The position numbers and the translations under genes are program-made. The notes beneath the pieces are model-generated. The model saw nothing but the letters and a program-made list of their open reading frames with translations, was not told where the DNA came from and searched no databases. A stretch of DNA of 64,000 bases from Thalassoroseus pseudoceratinae. GTDB lineage: Bacteria; Planctomycetota; Planctomycetia; Planctomycetales; Planctomycetaceae. Positions within the stretch are counted from its first letter, which is position 1, and each line of letters starts with the position of its first letter. The stretch lies in the NCBI RefSeq assembly GCF_011634775.1, contig NZ_JAALXT010000008.1, forward strand, positions 62,001-126,000. Direction: 5' to 3'. Positions 55,448 through 63,412 of the stretch are shown in pieces.

Positions 55448-56101
55448 ATGAGTTGGAATCTGACACTCTTTCAATTGGCGAACGTCCTGTTCTGCCTGAG
55501 TTATGCCGTTCGCGATATCCTCTGGCTGCGGTTGCTCAGTGTGGTGGCGGGGTTTTGTTTGCTGCCCTATTTCCTCGACGGACCGAAAGGCTGCCAAAAC
55601 GCACCGATCTTTTGGCAAACCGTTTACATCTCGATCAACGGTTGGAATCTGTTCCTGTTGCTTCGCGAACGACGTGTGATCCCGTTGTCTGCCGATCAGG
55701 AGCGGCTTCGACAACTCGTCTTCCAAGATCTCTCACCACGGGAAGCTCACCACTTGCTTTCCAAGGCGGAATGGAAATCGTTCACGCCGAGTGATGTCAT
55801 CATCCAAGCGGGTGTGATCTCAGAAGAACTCGTCGTGCTGTTTCACGGACATGCGGCCGTTGAGATTGATGGCAACGAAATCGCCGCACTCCGCGATGGA
55901 CAATTTGTCGGGGAAATTAGTTACCTAACCGGTGGCCCGACCACGGCCGACGTTGTTGCCGTCACGGAGGTCGTCACCGCCGTCTGGCGACGCGACGACC
56001 TCCAAGCACTCTTCCAGCGCTCCCCCGCCATCGGCCAGAAACTCCAAAACACGCTGGGCCAAGACATGGCCCGCAAACTGAGTTCCCAGTCATCCGGCTG
56101 A
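55448..56101 (+). CDS. Popeye-domain-like membrane protein with cyclic-nucleotide-binding fold
   Basis: The 217-residue protein has about three membrane segments at the N-terminus (FQLANVLFCLSYAVRDILWL onward) and then a cyclic-nucleotide-binding-like beta barrel. The segments IFWQTVYISINGWNLFLLLR, LVFQDLSPREAHHLL and FVGEISYLTGG fit the order seen in Popeye-domain (POPDC) proteins. In the phosphate-binding cassette the usual PRxA is PTTADV, so the Arg that holds the cyclic phosphate is missing. It may bind a ligand differently or not at all. Confidence 0.7.
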   Translation: MSWNLTLFQLANVLFCLSYAVRDILWLRLLSVVAGFCLLPYFLDGPKGCQNAPIFWQTVYISINGWNLFLLLRERRVIPLSADQERLRQLVFQDLSPREAHHLLSKAEWKSFTPSDVIIQAGVISEELVVLFHGHAAVEIDGNEIAALRDGQFVGEISYLTGGPTTADVVAVTEVVTAVWRRDDLQALFQRSPAIGQKLQNTLGQDMARKLSSQSSG

Positions 56102-56112
56102 GTCTGATTGAC

Positions 56113-56550
56113 TCAATCGCTTAAATCGAATTGAAAATCGGTTTTCCCCGACGCGGGAACATCGGCGGTTAACGGTGTGTTGGCCGTCTCGGCGTATTTG
56201 GCCGGCAAGAGATTTTTCGGAGCGGCTACGGCCTCACCGTGTCCATCGCCACCGCCGCTTGCGGATGGTGTTTCCATTTTCGTGACGGTCACTTTATAGC
56301 TGCCAGGAACGGCACCTTCGGAGTTTGGAAACGCGCTGACCGAAAACTGGCCACTCGAATCTGTTAAACCGGACGCCGCATGTTTTCCGTCCGTGGGAGC
56401 AAAAACGACCGTGGCTCCTTCGACCGGTTCATTCTGATAAGTCACCACGCCTTCCGCGTCGACAACTTCCGGCCGATCTTTCGTCCATTTGTCCTCGCCA
56501 CTACCTCCACACCCCAAAACAACTAAGGTCAATCCGAGCAATAGACGCAT
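56113..56550 (-). CDS. small lipoprotein with carboxypeptidase-regulatory-like fold (cassette 3)
   Basis: From the ATG at 56550 the 145-residue protein starts MRLLLGLTLVVLGCGGSG, a lipoprotein signal with the lipid-bearing Cys. The mature protein EGVVTYQNEPVEGATVVFAP and FSVSAFPNSEGAVPGSYKVT repeats the cassette pattern, with a Gly/His-rich linker (GGGDGHGEAV). The DUF1559 gene lies upstream. The frame extension toward 56781 overlaps that gene and is rejected. Confidence 0.75.
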   Translation of the reverse strand: MRLLLGLTLVVLGCGGSGEDKWTKDRPEVVDAEGVVTYQNEPVEGATVVFAPTDGKHAASGLTDSSGQFSVSAFPNSEGAVPGSYKVTVTKMETPSASGGGDGHGEAVAAPKNLLPAKYAETANTPLTADVPASGKTDFQFDLSD

Positions 56551-56588
56551 GATAATCCTTTCGATTACTGAACAATGTATATGAAGAA

Positions 56589-56620
56589 ACTCCCGCCTCT
56601 GCAAGTTCAGAAACGGGAGT
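56589..56620 (-). terminator. hairpin between cassette 3 genes
   Basis: ACTCCCG (56589-56595) pairs perfectly with CGGGAGT (56614-56620). It lies between the DUF1559 stop and the lipoprotein start, matching the position of the hairpin in cassette 1. The U-tract is poor, so it may attenuate rather than end transcription. Confidence 0.5.
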
Positions 56621-56647
56621 ATCAGGTTTCGTCCCCTTAGGGAAGAA

Positions 56648-57661
56648 TTATGGAAGTTGCACAACTTCACCAGCAGCACGAGTTCCCATGCCTCCCCAAA
56701 CGCCGTACGGGCTAGCACCGCCAGCAGTCGGACTTGGAGGGGCAACGCTTTGGTCGCCGGTATCGATATTTTCGCTAACAAAACGCGTCGCCCCGTCGCC
56801 CATCAACACGTGCACACCACCGGGATGCGCACTCGAAGCCGTGTAGAACGCAGGTTGCCAGTGATCGGCTCCACTACTGAAGCAAGACGCCGTGTTCGGT
56901 GGCATAATCGTGTTGAAACCGGCAAAGAAGGCGGCTCCGTCACCCCAGCGGTACCCAGGAGATGTGTCACTGGTATAGGGGCTGTTCAACGTATTATTCG
57001 CAAATTGAGCTCGACAGTTGATCGGTGTGCTGCCACCAGCCGTCGAAACCATGCCCAATCGGTTGCTGGCATCCGGACGCAATCGCTCTGACATAGCGAT
57101 TGTGTTGCTGGAACCGTCTGTCATGTCGCGGAATCCGTAGGTCGTCCACACGCCGAACAATCCCCGTGAAGCGATCGGATTACCACCATTATCGCTATCG
57201 AGCAACGCATCACCACCGCAGAAGACATAGTTGTTCAAACCACGTGTCCCGCCGTGAGGAGAAACGTCGCCACCGTCCGACGGGCACATCAGGATGTCCA
57301 ATTCGACGGTCCAATAGCTGGTGTTGCTCCAAGGTGCGTTGTTGGCGTTTTGAACTTGATCGTAGAGGTTCTGTTGTTCGTAGAACGGGGCCAACTGCAC
57401 AAGTCCTGAAATTCGACCACGTTGCGCCCCACCCGAGTTGCTGCCCGTGCCGCCTTGTCGAGCCGGAAATGCATTGTTGACGTCGTGGTAGTTGTGTAAC
57501 GCCAACCCTAGGTTTTTCAAATTGTTCTTACACTGGGTTCGCCGGGCGGCTTCACGGGCCTGCTGGACCGCTGGCAATAGCAAAGCGATCAGAATTGCGA
57601 TGATGGCAATCACCACCAGCAATTCAATCAACGTAAACCCCCGTGACTGTGTTTTTCTCAT
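56648..57661 (-). CDS. DUF1559 prepilin-like protein (cassette 3)
   Basis: The 337-residue protein begins MRKTQSRG, then [20 protein letters not shown] and [20 protein letters not shown]. The C-terminal AHPGGVHVLMGDGATRFVSE and final GEVVQLP are typical of PF07596. The last residues resemble the cassette 1 copy (GEVVELP), suggesting closer descent between those two than with cassette 2. Prepilin peptidase processing is expected. Confidence 0.93.
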   Translation of the reverse strand: MRKTQSRGFTLIELLVVIAIIAILIALLLPAVQQAREAARRTQCKNNLKNLGLALHNYHDVNNAFPARQGGTGSNSGGAQRGRISGLVQLAPFYEQQNLYDQVQNANNAPWSNTSYWTVELDILMCPSDGGDVSPHGGTRGLNNYVFCGGDALLDSDNGGNPIASRGLFGVWTTYGFRDMTDGSSNTIAMSERLRPDASNRLGMVSTAGGSTPINCRAQFANNTLNSPYTSDTSPGYRWGDGAAFFAGFNTIMPPNTASCFSSGADHWQPAFYTASSAHPGGVHVLMGDGATRFVSENIDTGDQSVAPPSPTAGGASPYGVWGGMGTRAAGEVVQLP

Positions 57662-57919
57662 CGTAGACCTCGTAGATAGGATAGGTAGAAATACCGACAG
57701 GACCCAAGAGAATGGGTTGGCCCGATTGATGATGGCATTATACCAAGTCCATCGTCTACAGACGAGGGCATCTCACGCTCAAAACGCTAAACCACGAACT
57801 GTACAATAGATACAGCGTTTGACATATCAATTGATTCAGTTGCGAACGCATTGATAAATGTTCACAAACCCTCATTAGAAATTTCACCAAGAAATCGCCT
57901 GAGACAGCCAGCGTTCCCC

Positions 57920-59371
57920 TTATGCGAAAATTGGATCGCCGTGGTAGACGTGATGCGGACGATCGAGAGCGTTCTTCCACGCTGCGACGCTCGGAATGCC
58001 GAGTGCGTGATAAATCGTGGCGGCGAAGTCTTCCGGCGTATGCGGCGATTCTTCGGGGTATCCGCCGTGAGCATCGGACGAACCGACCACCGCCCCGCCC
58101 GGCATTCCACCACCGGCGAACAACACACTTTGCACTGCTCCCCAATGATCGCGACCGGGAAGTTCATAGGCATTCGCCAGCAAGGAAATCTTGGGCGTGC
58201 GTCCGAACTCACTGGCGATCACGACCAGTGTTTCATCAAGTTGCCCAGACTCTTTCAAATCGTCGAGCAAGGCCGATACCGCTCGATCGGTTGGCGGAAA
58301 CAGCTTGTCTTTTAGATGAGGAAACGCGTTGCCATGCGTATCCCAAGTTTCGTTGTTTCCGAGATTCACCTGCACCAAATTCACCCCGGACGCAACCAAC
58401 CGACGAGCCATCAACAATGACCAACCGAATGCGTTGCGACCGTAGCGGTCCTGGGTTTCGGCATCGGCACCGGTGACGTCGAAGGCGTGCTGAATACTCG
58501 GCTCACTGAGCAACGAAATTGCCCCTTGTCGGAAGCGGTCAAAGTCCTGCGTTTCGGCGTGTTGTTCTAACGAACGGCGTTGCTGCTCCAGACTCGCAAG
58601 CAAATCCGTGCGGCGGGCGAATTTGGATTGCGTCAAGCCATGCGGCAACGTCAAATTCGGAGCCTGAAAGACCCGATTATCACTGCCGCCGCGTTCCTGA
58701 TGGTCGAAAGCGTAATCCGGGTAGGCACCGTAGGATTTCGTATGGAACGGCGAAGCGTTCACGAACCACGGATCACGTTGCGGCCCCATTTGACCGCCGA
58801 ATGCTCCAGGGATCACACGGCCCGTGCGATGCACCAACCGTTCCGGCAATACCACGGCAGGCGGAAGATTGTTGCGGGGCGTGGTTAACTCACCGACGAT
58901 GCTCGCAATTGCAGGGTGATCCGTTGGCAACGGTTTGCTGGGGTTGAATCCCGTTGGCAGATCCGATCGGCCGGTCAACATGATGTGATGCCCTGCCGAA
59001 TGCTCATTCGATGAATGCGTGATCGAGCGGCACAGCGACCATAGCTGACTTCGCTTGGCCAATTCCGGCAAGTGTTCGCAGATTTGCAGTCCCGGCGTTT
59101 CGGTGGAAATCGGTTGGAATTCCCCGCGAACGGTATCCGGGGCATCGGGTTTCATGTCGAAGCTCTCATGCTGAGCCAACCCGCCGGAGAGGAAAATGAA
59201 AATACACGACTTCGCCGTCCCGGATGGTCCCCGTCCATTCGGTGATGCCTCCGCAAGGGCCGCTCGGTGATTCATTCCCAACCCGAGCAAGCCAATTGCT
59301 CCCGCTTGCACAGCAGTGCGTCGGCTCACTTGAGGATGAATCGGCTCTGTATTCTGGACTTCTGTTCGCAT
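57920..59371 (-). CDS. DUF1501 protein with Tat signal
   Basis: The 483-residue protein starts with a twin-arginine signal (SRRTAVQAGAIGLLGLG), so it is exported folded. SCIFIFLSGGLAQHESFDMK, NNETWDTHGN, VIASEFGRTP and GRDHWG are the signatures of DUF1501, a sulfatase/phosphatase-superfamily-like group. These are usually adjacent to DUF1549/DUF1553 cytochrome-type genes in planctomycetes; here no such partner is next to it. The function is unknown. Confidence 0.92.
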   Translation of the reverse strand: MRTEVQNTEPIHPQVSRRTAVQAGAIGLLGLGMNHRAALAEASPNGRGPSGTAKSCIFIFLSGGLAQHESFDMKPDAPDTVRGEFQPISTETPGLQICEHLPELAKRSQLWSLCRSITHSSNEHSAGHHIMLTGRSDLPTGFNPSKPLPTDHPAIASIVGELTTPRNNLPPAVVLPERLVHRTGRVIPGAFGGQMGPQRDPWFVNASPFHTKSYGAYPDYAFDHQERGGSDNRVFQAPNLTLPHGLTQSKFARRTDLLASLEQQRRSLEQHAETQDFDRFRQGAISLLSEPSIQHAFDVTGADAETQDRYGRNAFGWSLLMARRLVASGVNLVQVNLGNNETWDTHGNAFPHLKDKLFPPTDRAVSALLDDLKESGQLDETLVVIASEFGRTPKISLLANAYELPGRDHWGAVQSVLFAGGGMPGGAVVGSSDAHGGYPEESPHTPEDFAATIYHALGIPSVAAWKNALDRPHHVYHGDPIFA

Positions 59372-59532
59372 TTCACCGCCTCATGACCAAGCACCAGCCG
59401 TGACTCATCAACCGTTGTGTATGTGTGTAGTCTAATTTCTTGCACAGTATTGCGAAAGCATCAACATCGGTTAATCTTTGAGAGAGGTTTCAAGAACCCT
59501 TTTGATAACGAAGCACTTTTAGAAAGACCGTG

Positions 59533-60855
59533 ATGAAACGATGTTCTGTTCTCGGACTGTTGGCTCTGGTGAGTCTGTTCTGTTCGACTCCACTCCAAGC
59601 CGACGACCACAACACTCCACCGGAAGGCTTCACCGCCCTGTTTAACGGCAAAGACCTCTCCGGATGGCATGGACAGCCTCACTTCGATCCCCGCAAACTT
59701 GCTGCAATGGACGACGAAGCCCGTGAGGAACAAATCGAAAAATGGACCGCCGACGCCAAACAGCACTGGTCCGTCGACAATGGCGAACTCGTCAACGATG
59801 GCAAAGGCGCTTACCTCACGACCGACAAAGAATACGGCGACATCGAGTTGCTCATTGATTACAAAACCGTTGCCAAAGCCGACAGTGGGATTTACCTTCG
59901 CGGAACTCCGCAGGTGCAAATCTGGGACACCACGAAAGAAGGTGGAAAGTGGGATCGCAACGCGGACAAAGGCTCCGGTGGTCTGTTCAACAATGCGAAA
60001 GGCAGCCCCGGCCAACTTCCGCTCGTCCACGCCGACAAACCGTTCGGCGAGTGGAACAGCTTTCGAATTCGCCAAATCGGCGAGTTGACGACCGTCTGGT
60101 ACAACGGCAAAAAAGTCGTCGACAACGCACCGATGGCCAACTATTGGGACCGCAGCCAACCCCTGTTCAAGACCGGCAAAATCCAACTGCAAACCCATGG
60201 TGGTGAAATCCGCTGGCGAAACATCTTCGTTCGCGAAATTCCCACCGAAGAAGCCAACAAGATTCTTCAAGAAGAATCTGAAGGCGAATTCGAATCAGTT
60301 TTCAACGGCAAAGACCTTAAAGGTTGGTTCGGAGCCAAAGAGAATTACGAAGTCAAAGACGGCACGATCGTCTGCAAACCCGGCAAAGGCGGCACGCTGT
60401 TCACCGAAGCGGAGTACGGTGACTTTGTTGCTCAAGTCGAGTTCCGTTTGCCCCCCGGTGGCAATAACGGTCTAGCCATTCGGTACCCAGGACAAGGCAA
60501 TCCAGCCTATGCCGGCATGACCGAACTGCAAGTTCTCGACAACACTGCCGAAAAGTACGCCAAACTCGACAAACGTCAGTACCACGGTTCCGCCTACGGC
60601 ATGGCGGCGGCCACGCGGGGATTCCTCCGCCCCGTCGGTGAGTGGAACTTTCAAGAAGTGACCGTGAAAGGCTCGACCATTCAGGTCGTCCTCAACGGAA
60701 CCAAAATTCTCGACACCGATCTGTCCAAGATCACCGAGTACATGGCGAACTCTCCGCACCCCGGCAAAGATCTGAAAAGCGGACACTTCGGCTTCGCCGG
60801 CCACTCCGACCCCGTCGCCTTCCGCAACATCCGCATTCGCTCGTTGGGTAAATAG
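59533..60855 (+). CDS. exported double DUF1080 protein (3-keto-disaccharide hydrolase family)
   Basis: The 440-residue protein has a signal peptide (MKRCSVLGLLALVSLFCS) and two tandem DUF1080 domains, about residues 30-235 and 255-440. Each opens with FNGKDLSGW or FNGKDLKGW and has a LamG-like beta-sandwich pattern (IRWRNIFVREI closes the first, FRNIRIRSLGK the second). DUF1080 proteins cleave 3-keto-glycosides. One or both domains may act in binding rather than catalysis. An in-frame GTG just upstream is possible. Confidence 0.88.
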   Translation: MKRCSVLGLLALVSLFCSTPLQADDHNTPPEGFTALFNGKDLSGWHGQPHFDPRKLAAMDDEAREEQIEKWTADAKQHWSVDNGELVNDGKGAYLTTDKEYGDIELLIDYKTVAKADSGIYLRGTPQVQIWDTTKEGGKWDRNADKGSGGLFNNAKGSPGQLPLVHADKPFGEWNSFRIRQIGELTTVWYNGKKVVDNAPMANYWDRSQPLFKTGKIQLQTHGGEIRWRNIFVREIPTEEANKILQEESEGEFESVFNGKDLKGWFGAKENYEVKDGTIVCKPGKGGTLFTEAEYGDFVAQVEFRLPPGGNNGLAIRYPGQGNPAYAGMTELQVLDNTAEKYAKLDKRQYHGSAYGMAAATRGFLRPVGEWNFQEVTVKGSTIQVVLNGTKILDTDLSKITEYMANSPHPGKDLKSGHFGFAGHSDPVAFRNIRIRSLGK

Positions 60856-60905
60856 TGAGACGTCGGCCGGTGGCCCGTAGGTCAGACTGTGCCTGACAAA
60901 TTGCT

Positions 60906-60943
60906 GGGTGGCATGCCCACCGCTCGGGGTGGGCATGCCACCC
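60906..60943. repeat. perfect palindromic intergenic repeat, family 3 copy A
   Basis: GGGTGGCATGCCCAC (60906-60920) and GTGGGCATGCCACCC (60929-60943) form a perfect 15-bp stem with an 8-base loop. It lies between the DUF1080 stop and the macrodomain start. A shorter GTCAG/CTGAC palindrome lies just upstream near 60885-60900. Confidence 0.75.
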
Positions 60944-60995
60944 TTTCCAACTTGCAAACATGAAATCGTACACTGCCTGACCGACAGGGTATTCC

Positions 60996-61535
60996 ATGCA
61001 AGTGCAGTTTGGTTCGTGTCGGATTGAACTTGCTCAGGGTGATATCACCGCTGAGGAAGTCGATGCCATTGTGAATGCCGCGAATTCGGCACTCGCGGGT
61101 GGCGGCGGTGTGGATGGTGCGATTCACCGAGCTGGTGGCCCACAAATTATGGAAGAAACGGACCGAGATTACCCCGATGGTTGCTCGGTTGGAAACGCGG
61201 TGGCGACCGGAGCGGGGAAACTCTCCGCGACCTATGTGTTTCACGCCGTTGGTCCGATCTGGAGTGGCGGTGACAGCGGTGAACCGGACCTGTTGACCTC
61301 CGCTTACCGATCATGCTTGGAATTGGCGACCGAACGGGAATGTCGCTCGATCGCCTTTCCGGCCATCAGCACGGGCGTCTATGGATACCCAATGGACCTT
61401 GCCGCCGAACATTCTCTCGCCACCGTGCGGGATTTTCTCATCGACCGTCAGAAACCGGCTCTCGTGCGGTTCGTCCTCTTCGGAGCCGGTGCCTACGGTG
61501 CCTACGCTCGGGTGTTGGAGTCGATGACCAGTTAA
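60996..61535 (+). CDS. macrodomain protein, O-acetyl-ADP-ribose deacetylase-like
   Basis: The 179-residue protein is a single macrodomain. GDITAEEVDAIVNAANSALA, GGGGVDGAIHRAGG, GNAVATGAGKL and FPAISTGVYGYPMDLA are the standard ADP-ribose-binding elements of the YmdB/MacroD group. It probably removes ADP-ribose from O-acetyl-ADP-ribose or from proteins in the cytoplasm. The alpha/beta hydrolase gene follows 41 bp later on the same strand. Confidence 0.92.
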   Translation: MQVQFGSCRIELAQGDITAEEVDAIVNAANSALAGGGGVDGAIHRAGGPQIMEETDRDYPDGCSVGNAVATGAGKLSATYVFHAVGPIWSGGDSGEPDLLTSAYRSCLELATERECRSIAFPAISTGVYGYPMDLAAEHSLATVRDFLIDRQKPALVRFVLFGAGAYGAYARVLESMTS

Positions 61536-61576
61536 CCAGAACGTGTGCGACGGCACTTTGGAACTGACCGAATGAA

Positions 61577-62440
61577 GTGAGCGATTCTCCCATCACCGAA
61601 ACCATCGACACCTTCACTGCTTCCGACGGTTATCCTTTGCGTCTGCGGCATTGGCGACCGGTCACGTCCCCGCGTGGAACCGTCGTGTGTTTGCACGGGA
61701 TTCAAAGTCACGCCGGTTGGTACACGCGATCGTGTTCCGAACTGGCGAACGCTGGTTTCGAAGTGCGGTTTCTCGACCGACGCGGTTCGGGAATGAACGA
61801 GACCGAACGTGGTCACGCGGTGCACGCCGAACGATTGATCAATGATGTCTCGCAGTTTTTGACGTCAATCCAATGCAACAACGGCCCGATTTTTCTGACC
61901 GGCATCAGTTGGGGTGCGCGATTGGCAGCGGTGGTCGCAAAACGACGACCGGATTTGCTCGCGGGTCTCACTTTGCTCGGTCCCGGAATTTATGGGCGTG
62001 TCGGTCCGCGGTGGTATCAGCGGATGGCATTGAGAGCGGCAATGGCCATTGGCAAGACGCACCATCGGGTGAAGATTCCACTCGCGGATCCAGCGTTGTT
62101 CACGAACGATCTCGAATGGCAAGAATTCATCCGCACCGACGCGGCGACGTTACGAGAGATCACGACATCCCTGGTGACTGCCGGGATTGCTCTCGAACGG
62201 GAATCGCAAGCAGCGGCAGAACAAATTTGTATCCCGACACTGGTGATGCTTGCCGGTACCGATCGCATCATCGATAACCCACAAACCCAGAAGTGGTTCA
62301 AGCGGCTTGGGACGAGTGAGACAACGCTCATCGAATACCCCACCGCCGCTCACACGCTGGAATTCGAGCGCGAATGCCCATTCATCGCCGATTGGCAAAA
62401 GTGGCTCGCGACCCAGGTCAAACACACCGATCAGAAATGA
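61577..62440 (+). CDS. alpha/beta hydrolase (serine aminopeptidase S33 / monoglyceride lipase type)
   Basis: A GTG start gives 287 residues. The nucleophile elbow GISWGAR, the oxyanion-region LHGIQSHAGWY, the acid in LAGTDRIID and the catalytic His in TAAHTLEFE are all present and in order. The group includes lysophospholipases and monoglyceride lipases; the substrate is unknown. No membrane segment is seen. It follows the macrodomain gene closely, so they may be co-transcribed. Confidence 0.85.
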   Translation: MSDSPITETIDTFTASDGYPLRLRHWRPVTSPRGTVVCLHGIQSHAGWYTRSCSELANAGFEVRFLDRRGSGMNETERGHAVHAERLINDVSQFLTSIQCNNGPIFLTGISWGARLAAVVAKRRPDLLAGLTLLGPGIYGRVGPRWYQRMALRAAMAIGKTHHRVKIPLADPALFTNDLEWQEFIRTDAATLREITTSLVTAGIALERESQAAAEQICIPTLVMLAGTDRIIDNPQTQKWFKRLGTSETTLIEYPTAAHTLEFERECPFIADWQKWLATQVKHTDQK

Positions 62441-62456
62441 TGACGTAACGAAGTTA

Positions 62457-62487
62457 GGTGGCATGCCCACGGCTTTGCGCGGGCATG
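62457..62487. repeat. palindromic intergenic repeat, family 3 copy B, degenerate
   Basis: GGTGGCATGCCCAC is shared with the left arm of copy A; the right arm is degraded to GCGGGCATG. It lies between two convergent stop codons. Confidence 0.6.
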
Positions 62488-62500
62488 GATGACCGCTGCT

Positions 62501-63247
62501 CTAGTTCTGCGGTCGGCGTGGTGGTGGACTGCCGGGACGTCGCAATCCGCCGGGACGGCGTCCCCGCAGTCCTCGTCGTTCGGGTTCTACGGGAGTCAAA
62601 CCGACAATGATATCGGCTTGAGCCAGCAGCTCACCGCTCCGACTTTCTTTCATCGGTTTGAAATCGACATCGACGAGTTCTTTCACCTTCGGATCAATGC
62701 TGCGATAGATACCGTCCCGCTGATTCTGTGCATGGCCTTTGACAAAGAATTGACTCGTCAGCAGCCGACTTTCGCCCTTGCGAACCAGGAAGTGAATGTG
62801 TGGCGTGCGTCCGGGATACGGTACGGGTTTGACGGTGCGGAAGTAGTACCGACCGTCGCTGCCGGTCGTGAACCGTCCGAACCCTTGGAAATTCTTGTCC
62901 CGTTTGTCGGCGTTGCTCGTGCCGGAATGAAGGTACGCTCCGTTGTGATCGACTTGCCAAATCTCGATCACCGCGTTTCGCAACGGCTCACCGGATGGCC
63001 CCAGAATCCGTCCAGAGAGGTGCGTAATCTCTCCGACTGCGGGAGTCAGTTTGTCGTTGAGGACAATCAAATCGTTATCAGTATCGAGTGGCAGCTTGTC
63101 CGGATAGAATGGACCTTCAGTCATACGAGGTGTGCGTGCCAACTCGTCCGCGAAAGCGCCCGGCACGGTCCAGGCGGTCGCCCCGAGAGCGGTCAGTCCA
63201 CCAAGGAAATGTCGTCGGCTGACGTGGAACTGAAATCGATTTGTCAT
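62501..63247 (-). CDS. exported intradiol dioxygenase-like protein
   Basis: The ATG at 63247 gives 248 residues with a Tat signal (SRRHFLGGLTALGATAWTVP). The catechol intradiol dioxygenase fold is indicated by TEGPFYPD, IEIWQVDHNGAYLHSG (first Tyr ligand), GRYYFRTVKP (second Tyr) and RTPHIHFLV with the two His ligands. The tail is rich in Arg, Gly and Pro. Secreted intradiol enzymes of this kind are common in planctomycetes; the natural substrate is unknown. Longer frame starts precede the Tat signal and are rejected. Confidence 0.85.
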   Translation of the reverse strand: MTNRFQFHVSRRHFLGGLTALGATAWTVPGAFADELARTPRMTEGPFYPDKLPLDTDNDLIVLNDKLTPAVGEITHLSGRILGPSGEPLRNAVIEIWQVDHNGAYLHSGTSNADKRDKNFQGFGRFTTGSDGRYYFRTVKPVPYPGRTPHIHFLVRKGESRLLTSQFFVKGHAQNQRDGIYRSIDPKVKELVDVDFKPMKESRSGELLAQADIIVGLTPVEPERRGLRGRRPGGLRRPGSPPPRRPQN

Positions 63248-63412
63248 CACTAGCTTCCTGTGGGGTTCGAACCGGTTATCCGTCTTCCTATCGAACATTA
63301 CGTAAGACCGTCGGGCTTCTAACCCCGCAATCCGGAAAAAGTTCTGCCGGAATTGAACCGCCGCGGTCAAAGTTTCAACAATCTCAAAGCAACGCGATCA
63401 CAAAGGAATCCC

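Noticed and set aside
60880-60980. Repeat cluster considered as a CRISPR array
   Set aside because: The repeats are inverted palindromes in one short cluster, not regularly spaced direct repeats with unique spacers, and no cas gene is present.
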